The notes beneath the pieces were generated by a model. The model was not told the origin of the DNA. It did no database searches and was given only the letters and a program-made list of their open reading frames with translations. A DNA stretch of 6,372 nt from Nitrospirota bacterium (lineage in GTDB: Bacteria > Nitrospirota > UBA9217): assembly GCA_013334545.1 (NCBI GenBank), contig JAAXXJ010000179.1, positions 1 through 6,372 of the forward strand, read 5' to 3'. The position numbers and the translations under genes are program-made. This document shows positions 1 to 4,917 of the stretch, one piece after another; position 1 is the first letter of the stretch, and every line of letters begins with the position of its first letter.

Positions 1-2
1 CG

Positions 3-55
3 AAGAAGGAGAAGAAGGCCAAGAAGGAGAATATGCCCAAGAAGGAGAAGAAGGC
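3..55 (+). repeat. In-frame 17-base direct repeat in the Lys-rich tail
   Basis: AAGAAGGAGAAGAAGGC is present at 3-19 and again at 39-55, a period of 36 bases (12 codons). It lies inside coding sequence and gives the repeated KKEKKA peptide unit. It is a coding low-complexity repeat, not a mobile or structural DNA repeat. Confidence 0.75.
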
Positions 56-107
56 TGAGAAGAAGGCCGAAGCTCCGGCTCCGGCTGCGGCCCCGGCTGC
101 GAAGTAA
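3..107 (+). CDS. C-terminal end of a Lys/Glu- and Ala/Pro-rich protein (5' end outside window)
   Basis: An open frame enters from the left edge and stops at TAA 105-107, leaving 34 visible residues. The first two thirds is a low-complexity run of Lys, Glu and a few Ala (repeating KKEKKA-like units). The last dozen residues switch to Ala/Pro and end in AAK. A 17-base DNA repeat occurs in frame at 3-19 and 39-55, so the tail probably grew by slippage or short duplication. Tails of this kind are found on histone H1-like proteins, HU-type DNA-binding proteins and some ribosomal or RNA-binding proteins, where they bind nucleic acid by charge. The folded domain is not visible, so no function can be assigned. 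An intrinsic terminator follows 57 bases after the stop, which supports a real gene end here. Confidence 0.7.
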   Translation, partial: KKEKKAKKENMPKKEKKAEKKAEAPAPAAAPAAK

Positions 108-164
108 TCTCAGACCGCTGATTTATTATCCCAAGCGGAACCATGAATTCGTAGATGTACTTAG

Positions 165-193
165 GCAGGCGGTTCATACCGCCTGCTTTTTTT
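165..193 (+). terminator. Rho-independent terminator of the Lys-rich protein gene
   Basis: The perfect 8-bp stem GCAGGCGG/CCGCCTGC (165-172 with 179-186) has a 6-base loop and is followed by seven T residues (187-193). On the minus strand the same hairpin lies 3' of the convergent DUF4253 gene (stop at 211-213) but has no T-run on that side. It is therefore mainly a plus-strand terminator. Confidence 0.92.
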
Positions 194-210
194 ATTGCCC
201 CGTTCTTTCC

Positions 211-876
211 TCAATTCCACCACAATACCAGGCGTTTTGTCACACTGATATCCTTGACCAGCTCGGCAAGGCTTCCTGTTCCCTCGTCCACCGTATCCGG
301 GCTGAACTCGTATACATCTTCAGCAAAGGCCTTGAGGTCCTGGGGCATGGTCCTGAACTCGATCTCTACCCAGTCATTCTCGGCGCCGATGATCTCGAAC
401 CGGATCCGTTTCTCCCACTGCTTCAATTTGGCGATCACATCATCATGGCTCACATCATCGTCGTCGCCATTGGTGTGCATGATCCGAAGGATCTCGTACT
501 GGTCAGTTCCCTTGATGATCCCGATCCTGTCGACCTTGAGCGAACTATTGATCTCGATTTGAAAGGCCATATACTTCCGCAGCTTCAGCTTTTCCCGGAG
601 CGATGACAGGACCTGTTCCGACCTGCTCCAGGGTACCGAGATCACAATCCCGTTCGCCATGATCTGATACCCGTCTCCATCATATCCGCTCAGCCGGTGG
701 AGCGGGCTCCTGGCTTCCTCCCTCACGAGCAGAAGGACATCCGCGTCAAACCCGATCTGGGACGCCAGATTCATATCTGAATGCGACAGATCATTCCGCG
801 GGACTGCCGCAGCCATGAGCAGCATGACCCCGGGAATAAGAACCGCGGTGAAGGCCCTTGTGAAAACGCGCTTCAT
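211..876 (-). CDS. Exported DUF4253-type protein
   Basis: A 221-residue protein. I chose the ATG at 876 because a strong Shine-Dalgarno (GAGGGGG) lies just upstream and the protein then opens with a normal signal sequence: MKRV, a hydrophobic core to about residue 24 and a plausible cut after AAA. There is no lipobox cysteine. An in-frame ATG further upstream (960) would add 28 residues and bury the signal peptide. The C-terminal half (about 120-221) matches what I recall of DUF4253: a YEILR strand, a DD-rich turn, IIGAENDWVE, then FSPDTVDEG and a closing KRLVLWWN. Members are often cytosolic proteins of unknown function; here a secretion signal precedes the domain. An acidic DDDD stretch sits near residue 138. 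The gene appears monocistronic, with its own promoter, and converges on the Lys-rich gene. The domain call is from memory of the family pattern; the function is unknown. Confidence 0.85.
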   Translation of the reverse strand: MKRVFTRAFTAVLIPGVMLLMAAAVPRNDLSHSDMNLASQIGFDADVLLLVREEARSPLHRLSGYDGDGYQIMANGIVISVPWSRSEQVLSSLREKLKLRKYMAFQIEINSSLKVDRIGIIKGTDQYEILRIMHTNGDDDDVSHDDVIAKLKQWEKRIRFEIIGAENDWVEIEFRTMPQDLKAFAEDVYEFSPDTVDEGTGSLAELVKDISVTKRLVLWWN

Positions 877-931
877 GTCGATTGTCCCCCCTCGTGGTGC
901 TTCAGCCGATACGACACGGAAAAGACGGGGA

Positions 932-960
932 ATAGTAGCATATCCTTCGGGGAAAGACAA
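932..960 (-). promoter_or_regulatory. Candidate sigma70-type promoter for the DUF4253 gene
   Basis: Read on the minus strand, TTGTCT (960-955) and TACTAT (937-932) are separated by exactly 17 bases. Transcription would start near 925, giving a leader of about 50 nt before the ATG at 876. The match is moderate, with two -35 positions and one or two -10 positions off consensus. Confidence 0.5.
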
Positions 961-1016
961 CGGACACCAGGAAGACCTGTGTTCCGTACTGCCAGAACAA
1001 CGTTGCCGGCTAATAG

Positions 1017-1043
1017 AAAAGGGACATCATGGATCGACGTCCC
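1017..1043 (-). terminator. Rho-independent terminator after rpsU
   Basis: On the minus strand, GGGACGTC (1043-1036) pairs with GATGTCCC (1028-1021) as 8 bp with one G-T pair and a 7-base loop. TTTTC follows. It lies about 40 nt past the rpsU stop codon and is well placed to end the RRM-protein/rpsU transcript. The T-run is short, so moderate strength is expected. Confidence 0.7.
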
Positions 1044-1080
1044 CCTCTTACTACGATCTATCACGTGCCGGTCTAAAGTC

Positions 1081-1303
1081 CTAAGATCGGGTTCCGGTGC
1101 GGGACCCGCCGCCCTGTTTGTTCATACGCAGGGTCTTCTGTCTCCGTTTCTGGGCCTCAATTCGTTTCCGTTTCTTCTTCAGGGAAGGCTTTTCGTAGAA
1201 CCTCCGGTTCTTCAGCTCCCGGAAGATGCCATCCCGCGGGATCTTCCGTTTCAGGACACGGATCGCCTTTTCAATATCCTTGCCGTCAAACCTTTATCTC
1301 CAA
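1081..1303 (-). CDS. rpsU: Ribosomal protein bS21, with an apparent frameshift in the first codons
   Basis: The frame from TTT 1290 to TAG 1081 encodes a clear bS21: DIEKAIRVLKRK, then RELKNRRFYEKPS, then a basic KKKRKR...AQKRRQK helix and a Gly/Thr tail. bS21 is a small-subunit protein near the 16S rRNA 3' end and helps initiation. This frame has no ATG, GTG or TTG start and runs straight back into the stop codon (TAA 1296-1294) of the RRM-protein gene, which is in the same frame. The expected beginning, L/M-E-I-K-V, is present in another frame from TTG 1303, overlapping the end of the RRM gene, but reaches TGA at 1288. One base too many, or two too few, at GGTTTGAC explains the break. Upstream, GGGAG lies 12 nt from the TTG, so translation would depend partly on coupling to the RRM gene. 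Sequencing error, true mutation, programmed shifting or an ATT start (1275) cannot be told apart here. Confidence 0.88.
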
Positions 1304-1644
1304 CTGTTATTTTTTCTCCCGCCGCCGAAGCCACCGCCGCCGGAACGACCACGCCCGCCGCCTCCGCCACCGCCAAATCCGGACCGTGGCCGCTCCTTCT
1401 GCGGCCTGGCCTCACTGACCGTGATCGTCCTGTCCAGAAGCGATGTGCCGTTAAGAGAAGCAATGGCCTTGTCACCGTCCTCATCATTGGCCATCTCGAC
1501 GAAGCCGAAGCCCTTTGACCGGCCGGTCTCACTGTCCGTGATGATCTTTGCCGAAAGAACTTCGCCGATCTTGCCGAACGTCTCCCTCATGTCATCTTCG
1601 GTCATGTTGTACGACAGGTTCCCTACATAAAGCTTCTTCGCCAT
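1294..1644 (-). CDS. RRM-type RNA-binding protein with glycine-rich tail
   Basis: A 116-residue protein starting at ATG 1644, with GGAGGGG as ribosome binding site. A longer frame reaching back to 1764 would run through the promoter and leader hairpin and is rejected. Residues 4-80 form one RNA recognition motif: RNP2 LYVGNL at 5-10 and RNP1 KGFGFVEM at 44-51, carrying the aromatic residues that stack on RNA bases. Residues 89-111 are Gly-rich with Arg and Phe (GGGGGGGRGR, then GGGGFGGGR), like the tails of cyanobacterial Rbp proteins and plant glycine-rich RNA-binding proteins. Bacterial members bind single-stranded RNA, often under cold stress. The gene directly precedes rpsU and overlaps its likely TTG start; an rbp-rpsU pair is also known in cyanobacteria, where it responds to cold. 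Cold regulation here is inference, supported by the long structured leader. Confidence 0.96.
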   Translation of the reverse strand: MAKKLYVGNLSYNMTEDDMRETFGKIGEVLSAKIITDSETGRSKGFGFVEMANDEDGDKAIASLNGTSLLDRTITVSEARPQKERPRSGFGGGGGGGRGRSGGGGFGGGRKNNSWR

Positions 1645-1675
1645 GTGCCCCTCCGTAAAATGTGGGTTTTTGGTG

Positions 1676-1712
1676 AAAAAAAAAGACCGCAAACTAAATA
1701 GTTTTTGCAGTC
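1676..1712 (-). terminator. Terminator-like hairpin inside the leader of the RRM/rpsU unit (candidate attenuator)
   Basis: On the minus strand, GACTGC (1712-1707) pairs with GCGGTC (1690-1685), with one T-G pair. The stem continues through A/T pairs and an inner ACT/AGT, and nine T residues follow (1684-1676). It lies between the predicted transcription start (about 1742) and the Shine-Dalgarno of the RRM gene, with no minus-strand gene upstream to terminate. A hairpin plus U-run in a 5' leader suggests premature termination that could be relieved under some condition. The trigger cannot be read from sequence. Confidence 0.7.
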
Positions 1713-1748
1713 TCCCTCTCAACAAAAACTCATGCTTATTTTCAACTA

Positions 1749-1777
1749 ATATTAGACCTGCCATGGTAAATTGTCAA
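1749..1777 (-). promoter_or_regulatory. Near-consensus sigma70 promoter for the RRM/rpsU unit
   Basis: Minus strand: -35 TTGACA (1777-1772), a 17-base spacer, and -10 TAATAT (1754-1749). The -35 is a perfect consensus and the -10 differs from TATAAT at two positions. Predicted start is near 1742, giving a leader of about 98 nt. This is the strongest promoter in the window, as expected for an abundant RNA-binding protein and a ribosomal protein. Confidence 0.88.
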
Positions 1778-1850
1778 CCTTTTTCCCGCCTTATATTATG
1801 AAATCGGAGCGTCACCTCTTGGGGAACGGTCGAAGCATGGCATATTTTTC

Positions 1851-1880
1851 TTGATTAATGAGGTGTATAACGTGTATTAT
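1851..1880 (+). promoter_or_regulatory. Candidate promoter for the nitronate monooxygenase gene
   Basis: TTGATT (1851-1856) and TATTAT (1875-1880) are separated by 18 bases, predicting a start near 1887 and a leader of about 96 nt. It diverges from the RRM/rpsU promoter, with about 70 bases between the two -35 elements. Confidence 0.6.
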
Positions 1881-1885
1881 AGAGC

Positions 1886-1944
1886 TGCACTTTCATGGTG
1901 CGACTTCAGAAAGCAACGTTTGCACATCTCTTGTGCACTTTTTT
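1886..1944 (+). promoter_or_regulatory. Tandem mutually exclusive hairpins in the monooxygenase leader (candidate attenuator)
   Basis: Four short segments can pair in alternative ways: TGCAC (1886-1890), GTGC (1898-1901), TGCACA (1921-1926) and TGTGCA (1932-1937). Segments 3 and 4 make a perfect 6-bp stem with a 5-base loop followed by CTTTTTT, a weak intrinsic terminator. Segments 1-2, 2-3 or 1-4 could form instead and disrupt it. The stems are short, so this is a candidate only. Confidence 0.4.
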
Positions 1945-1982
1945 GCCTGCCAAGCGTTCCTTCTGCCAATTAAGGGGTAAAT

Positions 1983-3101
1983 TTGAACAATTTCGCACAT
2001 TCGTTGCCGCAACTTACCATCAAGGGTTTGACCCTTAAGCTACCCATAGTCCAGGGCGGTATGGGTGTCGGCGTGTCACTCCACCCGCTTGCCAGTGCAG
2101 TTGCGGTCGAAGGAGGTCTCGGCATCATTTCGAGCGCCTGCCTGGATCGCCTCGTTTCCAAGCGGAACAACAAAAAAACCGACTCCTACGAGGCTGCGTA
2201 CGAGGAAGTATCTCTTGCAAAGGCACGCGGAGGATTTGCCGGCATCAACATCATGTGCGCGCTGGCAAAGGACTATGAGGCTTCGGTCCGCGGGGCTCTG
2301 GACGCCAAGGCTGATGCCATCATATCCGGTGCCGGGCTGCCCATGGGTCTTCCGGGGATCCAGGCGCCGAAAGATACCGCACTCATCCCGATCGTCTCGT
2401 CGAGCAGGGCGCTGGAGTTGATCTGTAAAAAATGGGAAAAACTCGGATACCGGCCTGACGCTGTGGTGCTCGAAGGGCCGCTGGCCGGGGGCCATCTCGG
2501 ATTCAAGATCGAGCAGGTAGACCTTGAATCGAACAAGCTGGAAAACCTCCTTCCACCCGTCCTCGATATGGCGACAAAATACGGCGATTTCCCGATCATC
2601 GTCGCCGGCGGCATCTACACCAACGCGGACATCCGGAGATTCCTCGACATGGGTGCGAAAGGCGTTCAGATGGGGACCCGGTTCCTTGCGACCGACGAAA
2701 GCAGCGCCTCGGACGAATACAAACAAGCGGTGGTGCGGTCGAAGGATGAGGATATCATCGTTGCAACCGATCCCGGTTCGCCCTGCGGTCTGCCCTTCCG
2801 CGTGATCAAACAATCTCCCATGTATGTATCGGCGCTCAAGCGTCTCAGGAAGCCCAAGTGCGACAAAGGGGCCGTGCTTCAGAAGGACGCCGAGGGCAAA
2901 TACACGAAGTGCCCCGCCAAGGAGAGCAACGAGCATTATTTCTGTATTTGCAACGGCCTTCTGAGCTCGGCGAACTACAACCGGGACGTCGAGGAACCGC
3001 TGTTCACGGTGGGGACCAATGCCTCCCGCGTCAACAGCATCGTGTCGGTTAAATCGCTTATGGACGAGCTTGCAGGAAAGGTCCTCGTCTCCACAACATA
3101 G
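1983..3101 (+). CDS. Nitronate monooxygenase / 2-nitropropane dioxygenase-family flavoprotein
   Basis: A 372-residue protein starting at TTG 1983, with AAGGGG six bases upstream; a stop codon at 1971 excludes any earlier start. It is an FMN-binding TIM barrel of the NPD family. Visible motifs are PIVQGGMGVGVS at 21-32 (N-terminal FMN loop), GPLAGGHLGF at 165-174 with the family's catalytic His at 171, IIVAGGIYT at 205-213 and GAKGVQMGTRF at 224-234 (phosphate-binding part). Family members oxidise alkyl nitronates with O2; related branches are NAD(P)H:quinone reductases or the enoyl-ACP reductase FabK, so the substrate is uncertain. After about residue 290 comes a Cys-bearing tail with Cys 293, 310, 321 and 323 (including CIC), seen in some family branches and possibly metal-binding. 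Cytoplasmic, no signal peptide. Single-gene unit with its own promoter and terminator. Confidence 0.92.
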   Translation: MNNFAHSLPQLTIKGLTLKLPIVQGGMGVGVSLHPLASAVAVEGGLGIISSACLDRLVSKRNNKKTDSYEAAYEEVSLAKARGGFAGINIMCALAKDYEASVRGALDAKADAIISGAGLPMGLPGIQAPKDTALIPIVSSSRALELICKKWEKLGYRPDAVVLEGPLAGGHLGFKIEQVDLESNKLENLLPPVLDMATKYGDFPIIVAGGIYTNADIRRFLDMGAKGVQMGTRFLATDESSASDEYKQAVVRSKDEDIIVATDPGSPCGLPFRVIKQSPMYVSALKRLRKPKCDKGAVLQKDAEGKYTKCPAKESNEHYFCICNGLLSSANYNRDVEEPLFTVGTNASRVNSIVSVKSLMDELAGKVLVSTT

Positions 3102-3136
3102 TATCGCCAGGCGGAACTGAGCAGGTCATTCCCAAC

Positions 3137-3174
3137 GCGGGGTCCCATGCAAACAAGGGCTCCGCTGTTTTTTT
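3137..3174 (+). terminator. Rho-independent terminator of the monooxygenase gene
   Basis: GCGGGG-T-CCC (3137-3146) pairs with GGGCTCCGC (3157-3165) as about 9 bp with one bulged T and one G-T pair. The loop is 10 bases. Seven T residues follow at 3168-3174. It lies about 35 bases after the stop codon and separates this gene from greB. Confidence 0.88.
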
Positions 3175-3199
3175 CCGTAAAGCCGGCATGATAGAAGCT

Positions 3200-3278
3200 C
3201 CCCGCAGCAAGCTGCAGGGAATTCGTTCACACCTGGGTCACGTTGCACACTATGCCATGCCAGAACAGGGGTCTCCCC
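3200..3278 (+). other. Structured leader upstream of greB
   Basis: Two small hairpins precede greB. CCC-GCAG (3200-3207) pairs with CTGC-GGG (3212-3219) around a CAAG loop with one C-A mismatch. GGGG/CCCC (3268-3278) closes on TCT and overlaps the start of the presumed CCGGG ribosome binding site. I see no convincing -35/-10 pair in 3175-3288, so the greB promoter is unassigned. Confidence 0.35.
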
Positions 3279-3288
3279 GGGATGCACG

Positions 3289-3816
3289 ATGAGCAGATAC
3301 CGACAACCACAGAACCCAGGCTCCAAATATATCACCCCTGAAGGGAAAAAGCGGCTGACCGACGAGTTCTCCTATCTCTGGAAGGAGAAGCGGCCCGAAG
3401 TGACGGCAGCGCTTGCCGCGGCCGCGGCCGAGGGCGACCGCTCGGAAAATGCGGAGTATATTTACCGGAAGAAGCAGCTCCGTGAGATTGACAGCCGCAT
3501 CCACTTCCTGAAAGGACGATTGGAGAACGTGGTCGTGGTGGACACTGTCCCCAGCGACCAGTCCCGGGTATTCTTCGGCGCCTGGGTCAGGCTCGAGGGC
3601 GAGGACGGGAGCCGCTTTGAGTATCGCATCGTGGGACCCGACGAGTCCGATTCGGACAAGGGGTTCATCAGCATGGACGCGCCCATGGCACGGGCGCTCA
3701 TGAAAAAGACCGAAGGCGATGAGGTTGCCGTGAAGCGGCCAAAGGGTGAAGCCGTGTTCACCATTACCAAGGTTTCGTATCGCCCTTTTACTCCTGAATT
3801 TCAGAGCGAGCGCTAA
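3289..3816 (+). CDS. greB: Transcript cleavage/elongation factor GreB
   Basis: A 175-residue protein starting at ATG 3289 behind a weak CCGGG ribosome binding site. GreB enters the RNA polymerase secondary channel and stimulates cleavage of backtracked RNA so elongation can resume. Residues 14-85 form the antiparallel coiled coil (ITPEGKKRL, YLWKEKRPEV, KKQLREIDSR), and its tip carries GDRSENAEY at 49-57. D50 and E53 match the acidic pair that completes the polymerase Mg site. Residues 86-165 are the FKBP-like C-terminal domain with FFGAWV, EYRIVGPDES, ISMDAPMARALM and GDEV. The YLW...RPEV and FFGAWV signatures favour GreB over GreA. It is somewhat longer than E. coli GreB (158 residues), with extra residues at both ends. 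It stands alone between the monooxygenase terminator and a promoter for the next gene. Confidence 0.96.
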   Translation: MSRYRQPQNPGSKYITPEGKKRLTDEFSYLWKEKRPEVTAALAAAAAEGDRSENAEYIYRKKQLREIDSRIHFLKGRLENVVVVDTVPSDQSRVFFGAWVRLEGEDGSRFEYRIVGPDESDSDKGFISMDAPMARALMKKTEGDEVAVKRPKGEAVFTITKVSYRPFTPEFQSER

Positions 3817-3840
3817 TCACTCTGCTTGCTGCAGGGTCTT

Positions 3841-3880
3841 GCCCCCAGCGTTTACGAGTGGAACCGCGAGTGCAGGGGGT
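3841..3880 (+). other. GC-rich inverted repeat after greB, no T-run
   Basis: GCCCCC (3841-3846) can pair with GGGGGT (3875-3880) across a 28-base loop that contains two copies of CGAGTG 12 bases apart. No U-run follows, so it is not a standard intrinsic terminator. No clear greB terminator was found in 3817-3922; the hairpin may only protect a 3' end or mean nothing. Confidence 0.3.
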
Positions 3881-3922
3881 CAGCGAGCGATTAGGATAAG
3901 CAGCACTTCCTCCGCCGTTCGA

Positions 3923-3952
3923 TTGACAAAGCGCCGTCAGTTGCACTATCAT
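3923..3952 (+). promoter_or_regulatory. Promoter placing the transcript start at the ATG of the small membrane protein
   Basis: Perfect -35 TTGACA (3923-3928), an 18-base spacer, and -10 TATCAT (3947-3952). The usual start point, about 7 bases past the -10, falls at 3959-3960, where the second in-frame ATG of the next gene begins. No Shine-Dalgarno is present. This predicts a leaderless mRNA. Confidence 0.65.
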
Positions 3953-3953
3953 A

Positions 3954-4157
3954 ATGCCCATGATCGAAACCCTGTTCTTTTTTTTCGGCCTGGGCTTCAG
4001 TGTTCTTGTCTATATCCGCTCCATCGATCCGGGTGATCATCCGCCCCTCCGAAAGTTGGTCTACACGATCCTGTCAACGTTCGGCATCACCGGTATGGTG
4101 TGGCTCTGCGGGGTCCTCATCGCCCATTTCCTCCGGAAACTGGGCGTGCTGCATTGA
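3954..4157 (+). CDS. Small two-helix membrane protein of unknown function
   Basis: 67 residues from ATG 3954, or 65 from ATG 3960; the second start is favoured because the promoter predicts transcription beginning there. There is no ribosome binding site before either. Two hydrophobic segments are visible: about residues 5-21 (rich in Phe, Leu and Gly) and about 36-60 (Leu, Ile, Trp, Gly). A polar loop, RSIDPGDHPPLRK, joins them, and a basic end RKLGVLH follows. It is therefore probably an inner-membrane hairpin protein. I do not recognise a family. Support comes from the good promoter, the membrane pattern and the room it fills between greB and a convergent unit; coding use has not been tested. 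It converges on the nitroreductase gene, with hairpins between them. Confidence 0.65.
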   Translation: MPMIETLFFFFGLGFSVLVYIRSIDPGDHPPLRKLVYTILSTFGITGMVWLCGVLIAHFLRKLGVLH

Positions 4158-4163
4158 ACCTTG

Positions 4164-4185
4164 GTTCTCCCGGTGTTGGGAGAAC
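4164..4185. other. Strong hairpin between convergent genes
   Basis: GTTCTCCC (4164-4171) pairs perfectly with GGGAGAAC (4178-4185) around a 6-base loop, seven bases after the stop of the small membrane-protein gene. Neither side has a T-run, so it is not a canonical terminator. It may block or stabilise the 3' end of the plus-strand transcript together with the next hairpin. Confidence 0.5.
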
Positions 4186-4186
4186 G

Positions 4187-4215
4187 AAAAAGGCACGCTC
4201 CCTTGAGCGTGCCTT
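4187..4215 (-). terminator. Rho-independent terminator of the lipoprotein/nitroreductase unit
   Basis: An 11-bp perfect stem, AAGGCACGCTC (4190-4200) with GAGCGTGCCTT (4205-4215), has a CCTT loop on the plus strand. Read on the minus strand it continues into a five-T run (4191-4187, the last two being part of the stem), which suits the nitroreductase stop at 4250. On the plus strand GTATG follows, so it works mainly for the minus strand, although the stem could also slow polymerase from the plus side. Confidence 0.82.
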
Positions 4216-4249
4216 GTATGCGTTCCGCATGTCTCTCTTGTTTCCACGG

Positions 4250-4876
4250 TCACGTACCCAGTAATTTCACCTTCATCTCCAGCGGATGTTTCTGCGGGCC
4301 GGTCCCGACCTTCACCGGATGGCCTACCGGCACCACGGCCATGAACTCTCCCTCGGGCTCGCCGAGGAACCGGAGCACCTCGTTCTTGATGAGATAGAGG
4401 ATCCCGAGCCAGACCGTTCCGAGGCCGAGTGACGTGGCAGCAAGCAGGATGTTCTGCACCGCCGCAGCCGAGCTCTGTATCTCCATGGTCCGGAAGAAGT
4501 CATGGGCCATCTCTTTCTCCACCTTGAACAGGTCGGTGCCGTGCCGGATCAGGTCGCCCGTGTTCGCCACGGCGATCACGACCGGAGCCGAGAGGATGCT
4601 CTTGGCGCCCATCCGGAGCAGCGCCGCTGCCGGCCGGGGAAGGGATCCCGATTGTACTGTCACGAGCTGGGCCAGTTCGTTCTTCTTCTCTCCCCGAAGT
4701 ACGATGAAGCGCCACGCCTGCTGGTTATGCGCGGACGGGGCCTGGTTCGCAGCGTGAAGAAGGACCCTCACCTGCTCTTCGGACACGTCGTCCTTGGTAA
4801 AGGTCCTGACGCTGCGGCGGGCCTTGATCGTCTTGAGGGCGTCATTACGAGAAAGAACCGCATCATCGGGCGACAT
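4250..4876 (-). CDS. Nitroreductase-family FMN oxidoreductase
   Basis: A 208-residue protein. I chose ATG 4876 because GGGAGGT lies five bases upstream; the longer start at 4921 has no such site and would overlap the preceding gene. The nitroreductase fold is shown by ARRSVRTF at 19-26 (Arg residues contacting FMN phosphate), APSAHNQQAWRFIV at 46-59, a central helix with VQNILLAATSLGLGTVWLG at 140-158, and the closing FMAVVPVGHPV at 178-188. Family members are usually dimers that use NAD(P)H and FMN to reduce nitro groups, quinones or flavins; the natural substrate cannot be told. It lies 41 bases after the lipoprotein gene on the same strand, with no terminator between, so the two are probably co-transcribed. 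Cytoplasmic, with no signal peptide or membrane segment. Confidence 0.94.
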   Translation of the reverse strand: MSPDDAVLSRNDALKTIKARRSVRTFTKDDVSEEQVRVLLHAANQAPSAHNQQAWRFIVLRGEKKNELAQLVTVQSGSLPRPAAALLRMGAKSILSAPVVIAVANTGDLIRHGTDLFKVEKEMAHDFFRTMEIQSSAAAVQNILLAATSLGLGTVWLGILYLIKNEVLRFLGEPEGEFMAVVPVGHPVKVGTGPQKHPLEMKVKLLGT

Positions 4877-4917
4877 GGGGACCTCCCTGGGTGAAATTGT
4901 CGTCGATCCTTTCGGGA

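Noticed and set aside
1286..1291. Programmed prfB-type frameshift as the firm explanation for rpsU
   Set aside because: The GTT-TGA-C resemblance is real, but the upstream stimulatory spacing differs from prfB and GTT is a poor slip codon, so it is kept only as one option.
1251..1532. 93-codon minus-strand frame that includes the rpsU-like start
   Set aside because: Only its last few codons before TGA 1288 matter, as the displaced rpsU N-terminus; the rest is an out-of-frame shadow of the RRM gene and of rpsU.
1226..1630. Proline-rich plus-strand open frame
   Set aside because: The proline run is the reverse complement of the glycine-rich tail of the RRM protein.
1645..1764. 40-residue N-terminal extension of the RRM protein
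   Set aside because: It would cross the leader hairpin and its T-run; the RRM begins right after ATG 1644, which has a strong ribosome binding site.
2076..2936. Long open frame antisense to the monooxygenase gene (286 codons)
   Set aside because: It is a codon-bias shadow: no ribosome binding site, no family-like sequence, and it lies wholly inside a well-supported gene.
3835..3900. Possible tRNA or small RNA after greB
   Set aside because: No cloverleaf arms or T-loop motif; only one long-loop inverted repeat is visible.
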